Source of the DNA: an uncultured Roseiflexaceae bacterium
Lineage (GTDB): Bacteria; Chloroflexota; Chloroflexia; Chloroflexales; Roseiflexaceae
Reading direction: 5' to 3'
NCBI GenBank assembly: GCA_903868295.1
Contig: CAIPUQ010000395.1
Span: 1 to 7,777, forward strand
Length of the DNA stretch: 7,777 bases
The notes below the pieces were generated by a model. The model did not search any database. It saw only the letters and a program-made list of their open reading frames with translations, and had not been told where the DNA came from. The position numbers and the translations under genes were made by a program. This document shows, in pieces, positions 1-7,081 of the stretch (position 1 is the first letter of the stretch; each line of letters opens with the position of its first letter).

Positions 1-824
1 ACAAACACGATCCCCACGATGGGCAAGAGCAACCACTGCTGCGACTGCAGTGCAATGACTGCAAGTGCACCACCGAGCGCCATCGACCCGAGATCTCCCA
101 TAATGACGGGGGCGGGGTGTGCGTTGAACCACAGATACCCTACACAGGCACCGACAAGCGTAAAGCAAAGCGCCATCAGATTGGTGAAATCACCATTGAG
201 AAAGGCTATAACACCATACGCTCCAAATGCAACCAGTAGCGTCCAGCCAGACAAGCCATCGACGCCGTCGGTAATGTTAACCGCGTTGACGGTTGCCCAA
301 ATAATTAATCCTGCAATCGGGATGACGTAGATGCCTACATCGAGTTGTCCCACAAACGGCACAAATACCATCCCAGAGTGCCCGAGTCCAAACGGTGCAG
401 GCAGGTAGAGCACGACACTCGCAACGACGGCAATCAACCACTGCAGCGCACTTTTGACCCGCTCGGTCAAGCCATAGTGACTCGACGGCACGACTTCGAG
501 CGAGAAGTAATCGTCCACAGCGCCGAGTATTGCATACCCGACCATCACCGCCAACGGCAGCAGCATCGACCACCGATCGATGAGATTAAACAGCGACGTC
601 AAGAGAACAACGGGCACGACGATCATGACGCCACCCATCGTAATCTGCCCGTAGCTGACCATCGTATCGCTGCCCTCGTTACGGGCGCGCTTACGGATGT
701 TCCTGCGCTTGAGGAGTTCGATCCACGCGCGACCACTCAGCAGGACAATCACCGCTGCCGCAGCTGCCAGGAGCAGTGCGCGCGCCATATCCTGAATGAG
801 GAGTGCCCGTAAGGTCTCTTGCAT
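1..824 (-). CDS. mraY: MraY, phospho-N-acetylmuramoyl-pentapeptide transferase (C-terminus cut by window edge)
   Basis: This polytopic membrane enzyme transfers phospho-MurNAc-pentapeptide from UDP to undecaprenyl phosphate, giving lipid I on the inner face of the membrane. The visible 274 residues show the family signatures in order: a TMGG element at 62-65, the paired aspartates D104-D105 followed by Y, NAVNITDGVDGL at 180-191, and FNAHPAPVIMGD at 233-244 with the third key Asp at 244. Hydrophobic segments fit membrane helices near 13-31, 61-79, 87-103, 127-143, 164-180, 190-209, 214-232 and 245-260. The family usually has about 320-360 residues and ten helices, so the last part, with the HHH loop, lies outside the window. 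The start ATG is 6 bases after the murF stop, with a modest AGGA four bases upstream. A later Met at residue 13 fits less well because it would cut into the first helix. The stretch before TMGG is divergent (see findings). The identification is firm. Confidence 0.95.
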   Translation of the reverse strand, partial: MQETLRALLIQDMARALLLAAAAAVIVLLSGRAWIELLKRRNIRKRARNEGSDTMVSYGQITMGGVMIVVPVVLLTSLFNLIDRWSMLLPLAVMVGYAILGAVDDYFSLEVVPSSHYGLTERVKSALQWLIAVVASVVLYLPAPFGLGHSGMVFVPFVGQLDVGIYVIPIAGLIIWATVNAVNITDGVDGLSGWTLLVAFGAYGVIAFLNGDFTNLMALCFTLVGACVGYLWFNAHPAPVIMGDLGSMALGGALAVIALQSQQWLLLPIVGIVF

Positions 825-830
825 CGTGTC

Positions 831-2291
831 CTACTTCGTCGTCTGCGTGCAGAGTGCGGTGACGATTGCTTCCATCGCCATTGCGCGCGAACCCTTGACC
901 AAGACACAGTCACGCGGTGCAATCACGGATCGGACAACAGGGATTGCGGCCGCCGTTCCTTGGACTTCGAACACCGCGGACAACCCGGCATCTCGTGCAC
1001 CTGCAGCAATGTATTGGCCGCGTTCACCGACGGTGACCAAGACGTCGACACACTGCGAAGCCAATATGCCCACCTCGCGATGGGCCGCTTCTTCGATGTG
1101 ACCGAGCTCACGCATATCGCCCAGTACCGCAACCCGGCGGCGTTGAACGGTCGCCAACAGTTCGAGGGCTGCGCGCACCGATGTCGGGGCTGCATTGTAC
1201 GAGTCGTCGATGATTTGGGTGTCGTCGATGCCATTGAGGACAACGAATCGAACTGTCGGCAAGCGGTGTGCAATGGTGACGCGCATCGTCTGCCAGGGAA
1301 CATGTGCGACAATCCCGACTGTAATTGCTGCCAACAGATTGCGCACTTGGTGCATCCCGGGGGCGGCGAGATGTACCCGATCGTCGATACCAGGAGCAAT
1401 CAGACGAAACTCGGTCCCTTCGAGGCCACGCTGTTCGATATCGACGGCACGGACGTCTGCATGCTGGGCCGTGCCATAGGTCAGCACACGTGCCGTTGTC
1501 CGCGTCGCAAACCCCGCCACAATGGGGTCATCTGCATTGAGGATGACCATCCCCGTCGCAGGGATTGCATGGACGAGTTCGGCTTTGGCCTCGGCGATTG
1601 CCTCGATGCTCCCCATGCGTTCGAGATGCGATGGACCTACCGCCGTAATCACGGCAATGTTTGGATGTGCGATGGCACACAGCGTCGCAATGTCACCGGG
1701 GTAGTACATCCCCATTTCGAATACCGCAGCACGATGCATCGCTGTCAGCCCCAATGCCACGAGGGGCAGGGTCGATTCGCTGTTGTAGCTCCGTGGATTT
1801 CTGAGGGTGGGCATGGCATCGTCGAGCAGGGCTCCGATGAACTCTTTGGTAGAGGTTTTGCCGACACTGCCGGTAATGCCCACAACAAACGGGGGATTGT
1901 AGCGCTGCCGATGCCATGTGGCCCAGCGTTGCAACGCAGTGAGTGGGTCCGCAACGGCAATCAACAAAAGCCCATCCCAATGCGCCGGCGGCGGTGCGCC
2001 AACAGAAACAACACTCCAGCCGTAGGCGCGAGCGAGTTCCGGCGCTTTGGCGTGTGAAACGATGGCCGCCACTGCACCGGCAGTTGCTGCTGCAGCGACG
2101 TAGTCGTGCCCATCCACCGTCATACCAACGAGGGCGACATAGAGCGCACCCGGCTCGACCAAACGCGAATCAATAGTCACGTGCGTGATGGTCGTCGTAT
2201 CAGATTGTGCGTCGGTATGGATGGTGACGGCCACTGTTGGGTCTTGGATACCCGTCAGAATATCTCGAAGGGGATGCGTGTTAGTTGCCAT
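831..2291 (-). CDS. murF: MurF, UDP-MurNAc-tripeptide:D-Ala-D-Ala ligase
   Basis: This cytoplasmic ATP-dependent Mur ligase adds D-Ala-D-Ala to UDP-MurNAc-tripeptide, the last soluble step of precursor synthesis. The 486-residue product has the three-domain layout. The N-terminal UDP-substrate domain has TIDSRLVEPGALYVAL at 39-54. The central ATPase domain has the P-loop GITGSVGKTS at 138-147, EMGM at 192-195 and AVGPSHLERMGS at 217-228. The C-terminal domain has DDSYNAAPTS at 362-371 and VKGSRAMAME at 465-474. DSYN-P and the final KGSR motif favour MurF over MurC, MurD or MurE. The frame stays open upstream to 2351, but I chose the ATG at 2291: it overlaps the ftsI stop by 11 bases, has an AGGGGTGG purine stretch just upstream, and puts the N-terminus where the family expects it. 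Overlap with ftsI suggests translational coupling. Length and motifs look complete. Confidence 0.95.
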   Translation of the reverse strand: MATNTHPLRDILTGIQDPTVAVTIHTDAQSDTTTITHVTIDSRLVEPGALYVALVGMTVDGHDYVAAAATAGAVAAIVSHAKAPELARAYGWSVVSVGAPPPAHWDGLLLIAVADPLTALQRWATWHRQRYNPPFVVGITGSVGKTSTKEFIGALLDDAMPTLRNPRSYNSESTLPLVALGLTAMHRAAVFEMGMYYPGDIATLCAIAHPNIAVITAVGPSHLERMGSIEAIAEAKAELVHAIPATGMVILNADDPIVAGFATRTTARVLTYGTAQHADVRAVDIEQRGLEGTEFRLIAPGIDDRVHLAAPGMHQVRNLLAAITVGIVAHVPWQTMRVTIAHRLPTVRFVVLNGIDDTQIIDDSYNAAPTSVRAALELLATVQRRRVAVLGDMRELGHIEEAAHREVGILASQCVDVLVTVGERGQYIAAGARDAGLSAVFEVQGTAAAIPVVRSVIAPRDCVLVKGSRAMAMEAIVTALCTQTTK

Positions 2292-4110
2292 AGACCACCC
2301 CTGCCCGTTGGCCATCGCCGACAAGCGCGTTGTTGGGGGCGATACGATCATAGCGCATCAGTTCTGCGACGATGCGACGATAGACCGGGAGGGCGGTTGC
2401 AATGCCATAGATGTCGTCGATCGGGCGATCAATTTTGACGAGGACTGCATAGTGTGGAGATTCGAGTGGGGCCATCCCAGCGACCGAGCCAATTGTTTGA
2501 CCGGTGTACCCACCATACCCGTCAGGGATAGACGAAGTACCAGTCTTGGCGCCCACTCGAAAGCCCGGAACCAGCCACAAATCGTCGGGTTGGCGGGCGT
2601 TGACGTAGTGATTGGCCGAACGCATAAGCATCCCGCGGACCTTGAGGGCTACCCGCGCGCTGATTGGCTGGCTCTGCATAACAGGCTCGGTATCGACACA
2701 GGTACCGTCACGATTGCAGCGCTTTTGGACGATGTACGGTTGCATCATCACCCCATTGTTGCCGACGGCGGCAGTCATCCGGACGACTTGCAATGGGGTG
2801 ACTGCAATGCCCTGGCCGTAGGAGTTGGTGTTGAGATTGATGGGGGTGTAGTTTTCAGAACCGGGCTTCCAATAGATACCGCCGGTTTCGCCGGGGAGTT
2901 CGATCCCCGTCAACTTGCCAAAGCCAAAGTCGTCGACCGCCTTATAAAAGACCGACTCGCCCATTTGCTCGGCAAACAGCAACGCGCCGATGTTACTCGA
3001 GTAATACAGCACCCCGCCAGGCGTAATCGGGCCATGACCGTTGAAGTCGTAGTTCGAAAGGTTGTAATCGTAGCGGCGAATGGTTCCCTCGTCGACGACT
3101 TGACTGTTTTCATCGAATGCATTGGCCTGCATCCCAGCCGCGACCGTGAGGATTTTGAAGGTCGAACCGGGTTCGTACACTTGACCGACTGCGGGATTGG
3201 TATTGTAGACCTCAGGCTCCACATCAGCATAATCATTGGGATCAAAATCAGGATAGCTCGCCATGGCGCGTATAGCACCTGTTTTGACGTCCATCACAAT
3301 GACCGTTCCGCCCGACGCGCCGTGCATGTCGATAGCTTTGCCCAATTGGTCTTCGGCGAGATGTTGAATGTACGGGTCAATCGTCAGTTGCACCCGGCTC
3401 CCATTGACCGGCTCGACGCGCTCGTACGGGCGCGACCATATCGGTTGTTGATGAATATCGACTTCGGCGGTGATGACCCCATTGGTACCGCGCAAGACAT
3501 CATCAAAACTCGCCTCGACGCCTGCAATGCCCATCCCATTGAGATTCGTGGCACCGATGACGTGCGGGGCAAACCGGCCTTGCGGATAGAATCGATGCGA
3601 CTCATATATCAAATACAGGCTTTCTTGGGCCATTCGCTCGATTTGATCGGCTTGGTCATCAGGGAGCCACCGAGCGACCGGTACCCACGCCCGATTCGTA
3701 TCGATGAGCAACGCAAGAATCTTCTCGGCGGGGACTTCGATAATCTCGCTGATCCGCATCGCGAGATTGGCGGCTTCACCTGGGTCGATTTGGGCAGGCA
3801 CGACATACAACGAGCGCCGCTCGACATCGACGGCCAGAATATTGCCGAAGCGGTCAACGATAGTGCCCCGACTTGCAACAATGGGGAGACTCTGATTGAC
3901 TTCACTACTGGCACGGGCTGCATATCCGCTGCGATCGAGCAGTTGGACATCCGCAAGTTGGATGGTCACGCGTGCCAAAAAGAGCATGGCAACACCAAAC
4001 GCAACAAATAAACGCCACGATCGTGGTGCACCACTCGGGGCGATAGGACCTTCAGCGTCCGAAGGACGGTGCGTGCCTGCGACGGCACGGGCATCACTGT
4101 GTAGACTCAT
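2281..4110 (-). CDS. ftsI: FtsI/PBP2-type septal peptidoglycan D,D-transpeptidase (class B PBP)
   Basis: This class B penicillin-binding protein cross-links peptidoglycan outside the membrane, and the context points to the septum. The 609 residues comprise a cytoplasmic tail of about 32, one membrane anchor at about 33-52, and the PBP dimerisation or pedestal region at about 60-230 with RGTIVDRFGN at 81-90. The transpeptidase domain (about 265-585) holds all three active-site motifs: SxxK as S316-T-F-K319, SxN as S371-S-N373, and KTGTS at 522-526. No PASTA repeats follow the catalytic domain. Length is normal for the family, with a slightly long N-terminal tail. The start ATG overlaps the ftsL stop in an ATGA arrangement, and the end overlaps murF, so coupling on both sides is likely. 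The dcw context separates FtsI from elongation PBP2 (mrdA). An extra CNRDGTC loop at 465-471 could form a disulfide. Confidence 0.95.
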   Translation of the reverse strand: MSLHSDARAVAGTHRPSDAEGPIAPSGAPRSWRLFVAFGVAMLFLARVTIQLADVQLLDRSGYAARASSEVNQSLPIVASRGTIVDRFGNILAVDVERRSLYVVPAQIDPGEAANLAMRISEIIEVPAEKILALLIDTNRAWVPVARWLPDDQADQIERMAQESLYLIYESHRFYPQGRFAPHVIGATNLNGMGIAGVEASFDDVLRGTNGVITAEVDIHQQPIWSRPYERVEPVNGSRVQLTIDPYIQHLAEDQLGKAIDMHGASGGTVIVMDVKTGAIRAMASYPDFDPNDYADVEPEVYNTNPAVGQVYEPGSTFKILTVAAGMQANAFDENSQVVDEGTIRRYDYNLSNYDFNGHGPITPGGVLYYSSNIGALLFAEQMGESVFYKAVDDFGFGKLTGIELPGETGGIYWKPGSENYTPINLNTNSYGQGIAVTPLQVVRMTAAVGNNGVMMQPYIVQKRCNRDGTCVDTEPVMQSQPISARVALKVRGMLMRSANHYVNARQPDDLWLVPGFRVGAKTGTSSIPDGYGGYTGQTIGSVAGMAPLESPHYAVLVKIDRPIDDIYGIATALPVYRRIVAELMRYDRIAPNNALVGDGQRAGVVYGN

Positions 4111-4472
4111 GGCGATTGCTCTAGCGCTTTGGTGACAACAACCTGACCTTTGTCAACCCCGAGTATCATGAAGCGTACGGTGGTCTCTTGCACTGGGATC
4201 ATGTCTGTTTGTTCTGCGTAGCGCTCGATACGTTCCATAGACTGCGCATCTGCCATCCGCAGCAGAAGAGCCTTGTGCGTGCGCTCTAATGCGGTCTGCT
4301 CAGCAATCAGCGTATCGATTTCGTGCCCGGTTTGGGCAACACGCACCGTTTGTGCAATCGTCGCAATCCCCATCACCGCGAGCAATAATGCAAACGCGAT
4401 GATGGCACCATTGCGCGAAGTGATGTAGGTGCGTGAGTTGTGGAGACTCTGCTGCAAGACACTCATACGCAT
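4107..4472 (-). CDS. ftsL: FtsL/DivIC-like bitopic cell division protein
   Basis: This small single-pass membrane protein is probably the FtsL of the divisome, which with FtsB/DivIC and FtsQ/DivIB recruits and activates FtsW-FtsI. The 121 residues have a short basic cytoplasmic N-terminus, a hydrophobic helix at about 22-42, and a predicted extracytoplasmic coiled coil from about 44 to 85, rich in E, Q, R and L. It ends in the MERIERYAEQTDMIP stretch at 79-93, which resembles the family's IEEIAxxxxGMxxP ending. Its place directly before ftsI, with an ATGA overlap, is the classical ftsL position. Sequence conservation in this family is weak, so FtsL rather than FtsB/DivIC rests mainly on context. 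The start at 4472 uses a GGTGAT Shine-Dalgarno segment. A second ATG two codons downstream is also possible. Confidence 0.75.
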   Translation of the reverse strand: MRMSVLQQSLHNSRTYITSRNGAIIAFALLLAVMGIATIAQTVRVAQTGHEIDTLIAEQTALERTHKALLLRMADAQSMERIERYAEQTDMIPVQETTVRFMILGVDKGQVVVTKALEQSP

Positions 4473-4541
4473 GGCATCACCATCAAGAATCGAGAATTTA
4501 CTATTGTATATAGTACCATGTTTGGTAATCGAATTGTCAGA
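4473..4541 (-). promoter_or_regulatory. AT-rich intergenic gap with candidate promoter for ftsL-ftsI-murF-mraY
   Basis: This 69-base gap is the only sizeable non-coding stretch in the window and is visibly more AT-rich than the genes around it. On the minus strand, CTGACA (4540-4535) resembles a -35 box. It is followed 19 bases later by TACTAT (4515-4510), preceded by TGG like an extended -10. An overlapping TACAAT (4508-4503) matches the -10 consensus at five of six bases but has a poorer -35. GGTGAT at 4481-4476 is the ribosome binding segment for ftsL. No GC-rich hairpin with a T-run is seen, so readthrough from the upstream peptidase gene is possible. The boxes are weak and the call is an inference from composition and position. 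Confidence 0.35.
4499..4515. repeat. Short perfect inverted repeat in the ftsL upstream region
   Basis: TACTAT and ATAGTA form perfect 6-base arms around a 5-base centre. The pair overlaps both candidate -10 boxes of the putative ftsL promoter, so it could be a small operator. The arms are AT-only except for one C/G pair each, so chance or plain promoter composition is also plausible. It is too weak and too poor in GC for an intrinsic terminator. Confidence 0.4.
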
Positions 4542-7052
4542 CTAGCGCGAGACATAGATTTTGTTGCCCATATGGGTATTCATCGTCACATGGACGTTTT
4601 TGGGGAGCCACTGCCCGTCGCTTGTTTGTACCAACGAAGTCATCGAAAAGCGCACTTCGGGCGATTGCGCACCTTTGCTGTGCACACCCGGGTTGGTCGT
4701 GGCAACAATCGACATCGACCGGCTCTGGCTGGTCGGCACATACTGTTCGAGTACCGTCCGTGCGTGGCGCAGCATCTCGGGCGAGATGTCGCGCTCGGTC
4801 AACAGCATCCGTCTGACCGTTTTGGGGACCCGTGCCACTGCCTGTAACTGCATACTCCCCGTGCTGGTGGTATGACGAATGGTCGGCTGCGTCATCCCCC
4901 CTTTCATGGTCGCCCAGGGGTCTCCGAGCAGGATGAATTCGATGAGCGTCTTCATGTCGACATCATCGAGGAATCCCTGGCGCTCATACATGATTTGGGC
5001 AAATTCTAACCGTGCATAGTGGAGTGCCATACCCACAGGCATCCCCGTCGCCAAATGATGCGTCAGACGCTCAAAGAGCAAATCTGCACCGAGCAACGGC
5101 GCAGCAGAACTGCCGTACGCGTTCACTGTTGCACCGATAAATGCCAATGCACCGAGCGAAAGTGCTCGCAATGGGATCGAGTTGCGGATATTGCGGCCAG
5201 CCAACTCGGCCCCGTAGCATGCTTCGCTGATGATGATGGTGCCGGCTACCGCACTGCGCTGGATGTGATCGGGCGACAAGGCAATAGGCAAGGCAGTTGC
5301 GGCCCCCCAGACATCGGCCGGTTGCCCATAAAAGTGTGGCATCCCCGCTGCACCATGCAAGTTGAGGTACAACACCTCGCGACCTGCAATGATTTTGTGG
5401 GTACCTGGTTGGCTCGTATGTGGCGGTGACAAAATCAAGCGCGCATCCGCATGCAGATTGCGCAACACCAAGCGCGAAGGCTCTTGCCATACCTCTGCCG
5501 CGACACCACGTGCCAATCGATCGCCGACAGCACTGCGGATCCGTACCCAGGCAGCGACATCAAACCCGCTGCGTCCTTGGTGGTGGGCGGTGCGATGGTA
5601 GTCGGTCATCGATACCAGCATACTCAGCAACAAGGTGGGATCGTCGTCGTCTCCCTCGGGCAAGCGCGAGACGATCCGCTGTGGGATGAGATATCCCGAA
5701 TCGTCGCAGGCATAGGGATTATCGGAAAAAATCACGCGATCATCGTCAGGGATCGGGTTACTCAGGCGATGAAAGGGGATACACTCGTCACCGCCAATAA
5801 TTACCACGGTGGCTAGTTCGACCTGCGCCGCAGTACAGTGCGCTGCTACCCGACGGATGAAATCCCGCACTGCCATGGGGTCTGCGGGCACCGGTTCGGT
5901 GAACTGCATGTCACCCAAGCCCAACGTCTGTGGTGCGTCAATGTACCCACGACAGATGGTCATCCCTTGGGTACGCAATACCCCACAGACTGCGGTGAGT
6001 TGGTCTTCGATACGGCGAAAACCGTCTGCTCCGAAGCGACGTTGGAGCACCGCTCGATTGCCGATTATCAGGTGTACCTGACCATCGTTGGCTAGCAACA
6101 CCGGCACCTGTGGAGCGGGTGCAGTCGGTTGGGTTGGTTCTGGAGCAGCCGGCTGCGGGAGGTCGGTGCCACGCTCAGCACGCAACTGAGCATCTTGGTC
6201 GGCGTCGAGATACGCCTGGAGCTTGGCTAATTCGGCATCCCAACGCACCCGTGGCACTGCAGGGATGCGGAACGGTACAGAATCGGCTCCAAAAAACGCC
6301 CGCGTGTAGCTCCCGTCTGGATCCATCGCCAAAATCTGTTCACGGGTGACTTGGATGACATCGAGTGCGGTGCTGAGGGCGACGCGCAACAACAAAACCG
6401 GGAACTCTGGCTCGGGATCAAAATCATGATGCGAGAGTAATCTGCGCGCTTCGTCGAGGTTCCCGGCACGGCGCAGTGCATCGATTGCGTACCAGCGGAT
6501 ATCAGCGCGGTGGGGCACGGTTTTGAGTGCATTGCTGAGTTCGGTAGCGGCCATCACCGCATTGCCGCGTTTGAGTAACAGAATTCCATGACTATATGGA
6601 ATATGTGTGATGCCTTCGCGCGGGTTCCCCTGGGTATCGAGTGGGTCGACACAGTACGCGCGCTGCAGTGCGACGGTCCCTGCCTGACTACTACCGCAGC
6701 CGGTCAATACTGCTGCGAGCCCGGTCCATGCAGTTGCGTCAGTGACATTACGCTTGATGAGGAATTTATAGTGTTGGACTGCCATTGCGTGTTGATTGCC
6801 GGCTACCAATGCACTGCCCAGCAACATGCTTGGTGCAAGCGCATCAGGAAAGCGGCGAATGAGGACTTGTGCAACCCGCCAGGCGATTTTGTGGTCGCCG
6901 GCCCGGATAGCGCGTTCGCAGGCACGACGGACCTGTGCAAACGTCGGTGCGTCAGGAAGGTGCTGATCGTGAGCCGGCACAGCACTGACCACCGGCGTGC
7001 GTGGCGCCGTTGCGGGGTGTGCGTTGATTGTCTCGCTCTTGCGTCGTTCCAT
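4542..7052 (-). CDS. TPR-fused caspase-fold (clan CD, C25/CHAT-like) cysteine peptidase
   Basis: This is probably an intracellular cysteine peptidase with a built-in protein-binding platform; its substrate is unknown. Of 836 residues, about 37-240 are TPR-like helical hairpins (for example 37-70, 71-104, 105-138 and 183-215). A proline-rich linker lies at 299-319. From about 320 to 720 follows a domain with clan CD features: a strand ending VVIIGGDECIPF at 416-427, SDNPYACDD at 443-451, the His-Gly motif YLNLHG with H566, the Cys motif SEACYGA with C612, and LLGDPWATM at 708-716, which is typical of C25 (gingipain-type) peptidases. The His-Cys spacing of 46 suits the fold. The last 115 or so residues match nothing I know. 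No signal peptide or membrane helix is evident, unlike secreted gingipains. The frame opens at 7247, but I chose ATG 7052: it has GAGGAG eight bases upstream and avoids overlapping the TPR gene. A GTG one codon earlier is possible. The domain class is fairly sure; the function is not. Confidence 0.8.
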   Translation of the reverse strand: MERRKSETINAHPATAPRTPVVSAVPAHDQHLPDAPTFAQVRRACERAIRAGDHKIAWRVAQVLIRRFPDALAPSMLLGSALVAGNQHAMAVQHYKFLIKRNVTDATAWTGLAAVLTGCGSSQAGTVALQRAYCVDPLDTQGNPREGITHIPYSHGILLLKRGNAVMAATELSNALKTVPHRADIRWYAIDALRRAGNLDEARRLLSHHDFDPEPEFPVLLLRVALSTALDVIQVTREQILAMDPDGSYTRAFFGADSVPFRIPAVPRVRWDAELAKLQAYLDADQDAQLRAERGTDLPQPAAPEPTQPTAPAPQVPVLLANDGQVHLIIGNRAVLQRRFGADGFRRIEDQLTAVCGVLRTQGMTICRGYIDAPQTLGLGDMQFTEPVPADPMAVRDFIRRVAAHCTAAQVELATVVIIGGDECIPFHRLSNPIPDDDRVIFSDNPYACDDSGYLIPQRIVSRLPEGDDDDPTLLLSMLVSMTDYHRTAHHQGRSGFDVAAWVRIRSAVGDRLARGVAAEVWQEPSRLVLRNLHADARLILSPPHTSQPGTHKIIAGREVLYLNLHGAAGMPHFYGQPADVWGAATALPIALSPDHIQRSAVAGTIIISEACYGAELAGRNIRNSIPLRALSLGALAFIGATVNAYGSSAAPLLGADLLFERLTHHLATGMPVGMALHYARLEFAQIMYERQGFLDDVDMKTLIEFILLGDPWATMKGGMTQPTIRHTTSTGSMQLQAVARVPKTVRRMLLTERDISPEMLRHARTVLEQYVPTSQSRSMSIVATTNPGVHSKGAQSPEVRFSMTSLVQTSDGQWLPKNVHVTMNTHMGNKIYVSR

Positions 7053-7060
7053 CACCGAGA

Positions 7061-7066
7061 CTCCTC
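7061..7066 (-). promoter_or_regulatory. Shine-Dalgarno fixing the start of the TPR-peptidase gene
   Basis: On the minus strand GAGGAG lies eight bases before ATG 7052 and five before an in-frame GTG at 7055-7053. It sits within the 29-base gap after the TPR gene stop. It favours a start here over the earlier Met codon at 7247, which would place about 55 residues of the frame inside the upstream gene. Confidence 0.7.
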
Positions 7067-7081
7067 GTCCGTCTGTGGGTA

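Noticed and set aside
819..2057. A 412-codon open frame on the plus strand opposite murF.
   Set aside because: It is complementary to murF, has no family motif, and its composition is heavy in Cys, His and Arg. It is a shadow frame.
2292..2351. A 20-residue N-terminal extension of MurF starting at 2351.
   Set aside because: It would increase the overlap with ftsI to 71 bases, and the added residues are not typical of a MurF N-terminus. ATG 2291 has a purine-rich stretch just upstream.
2185..4011. A 608-codon open frame on the plus strand opposite ftsI.
   Set aside because: It lies almost wholly within the minus-strand ftsI and murF genes, whose products carry full sets of catalytic motifs. 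Its own translation shows no recognisable domain and is rich in Arg, His, Cys and Asp, as expected of an antisense shadow.
4473..4541. An intrinsic terminator between the peptidase gene and ftsL.
   Set aside because: The only hairpin has AT-rich 6-base arms and no following T-run, so it would be too weak.
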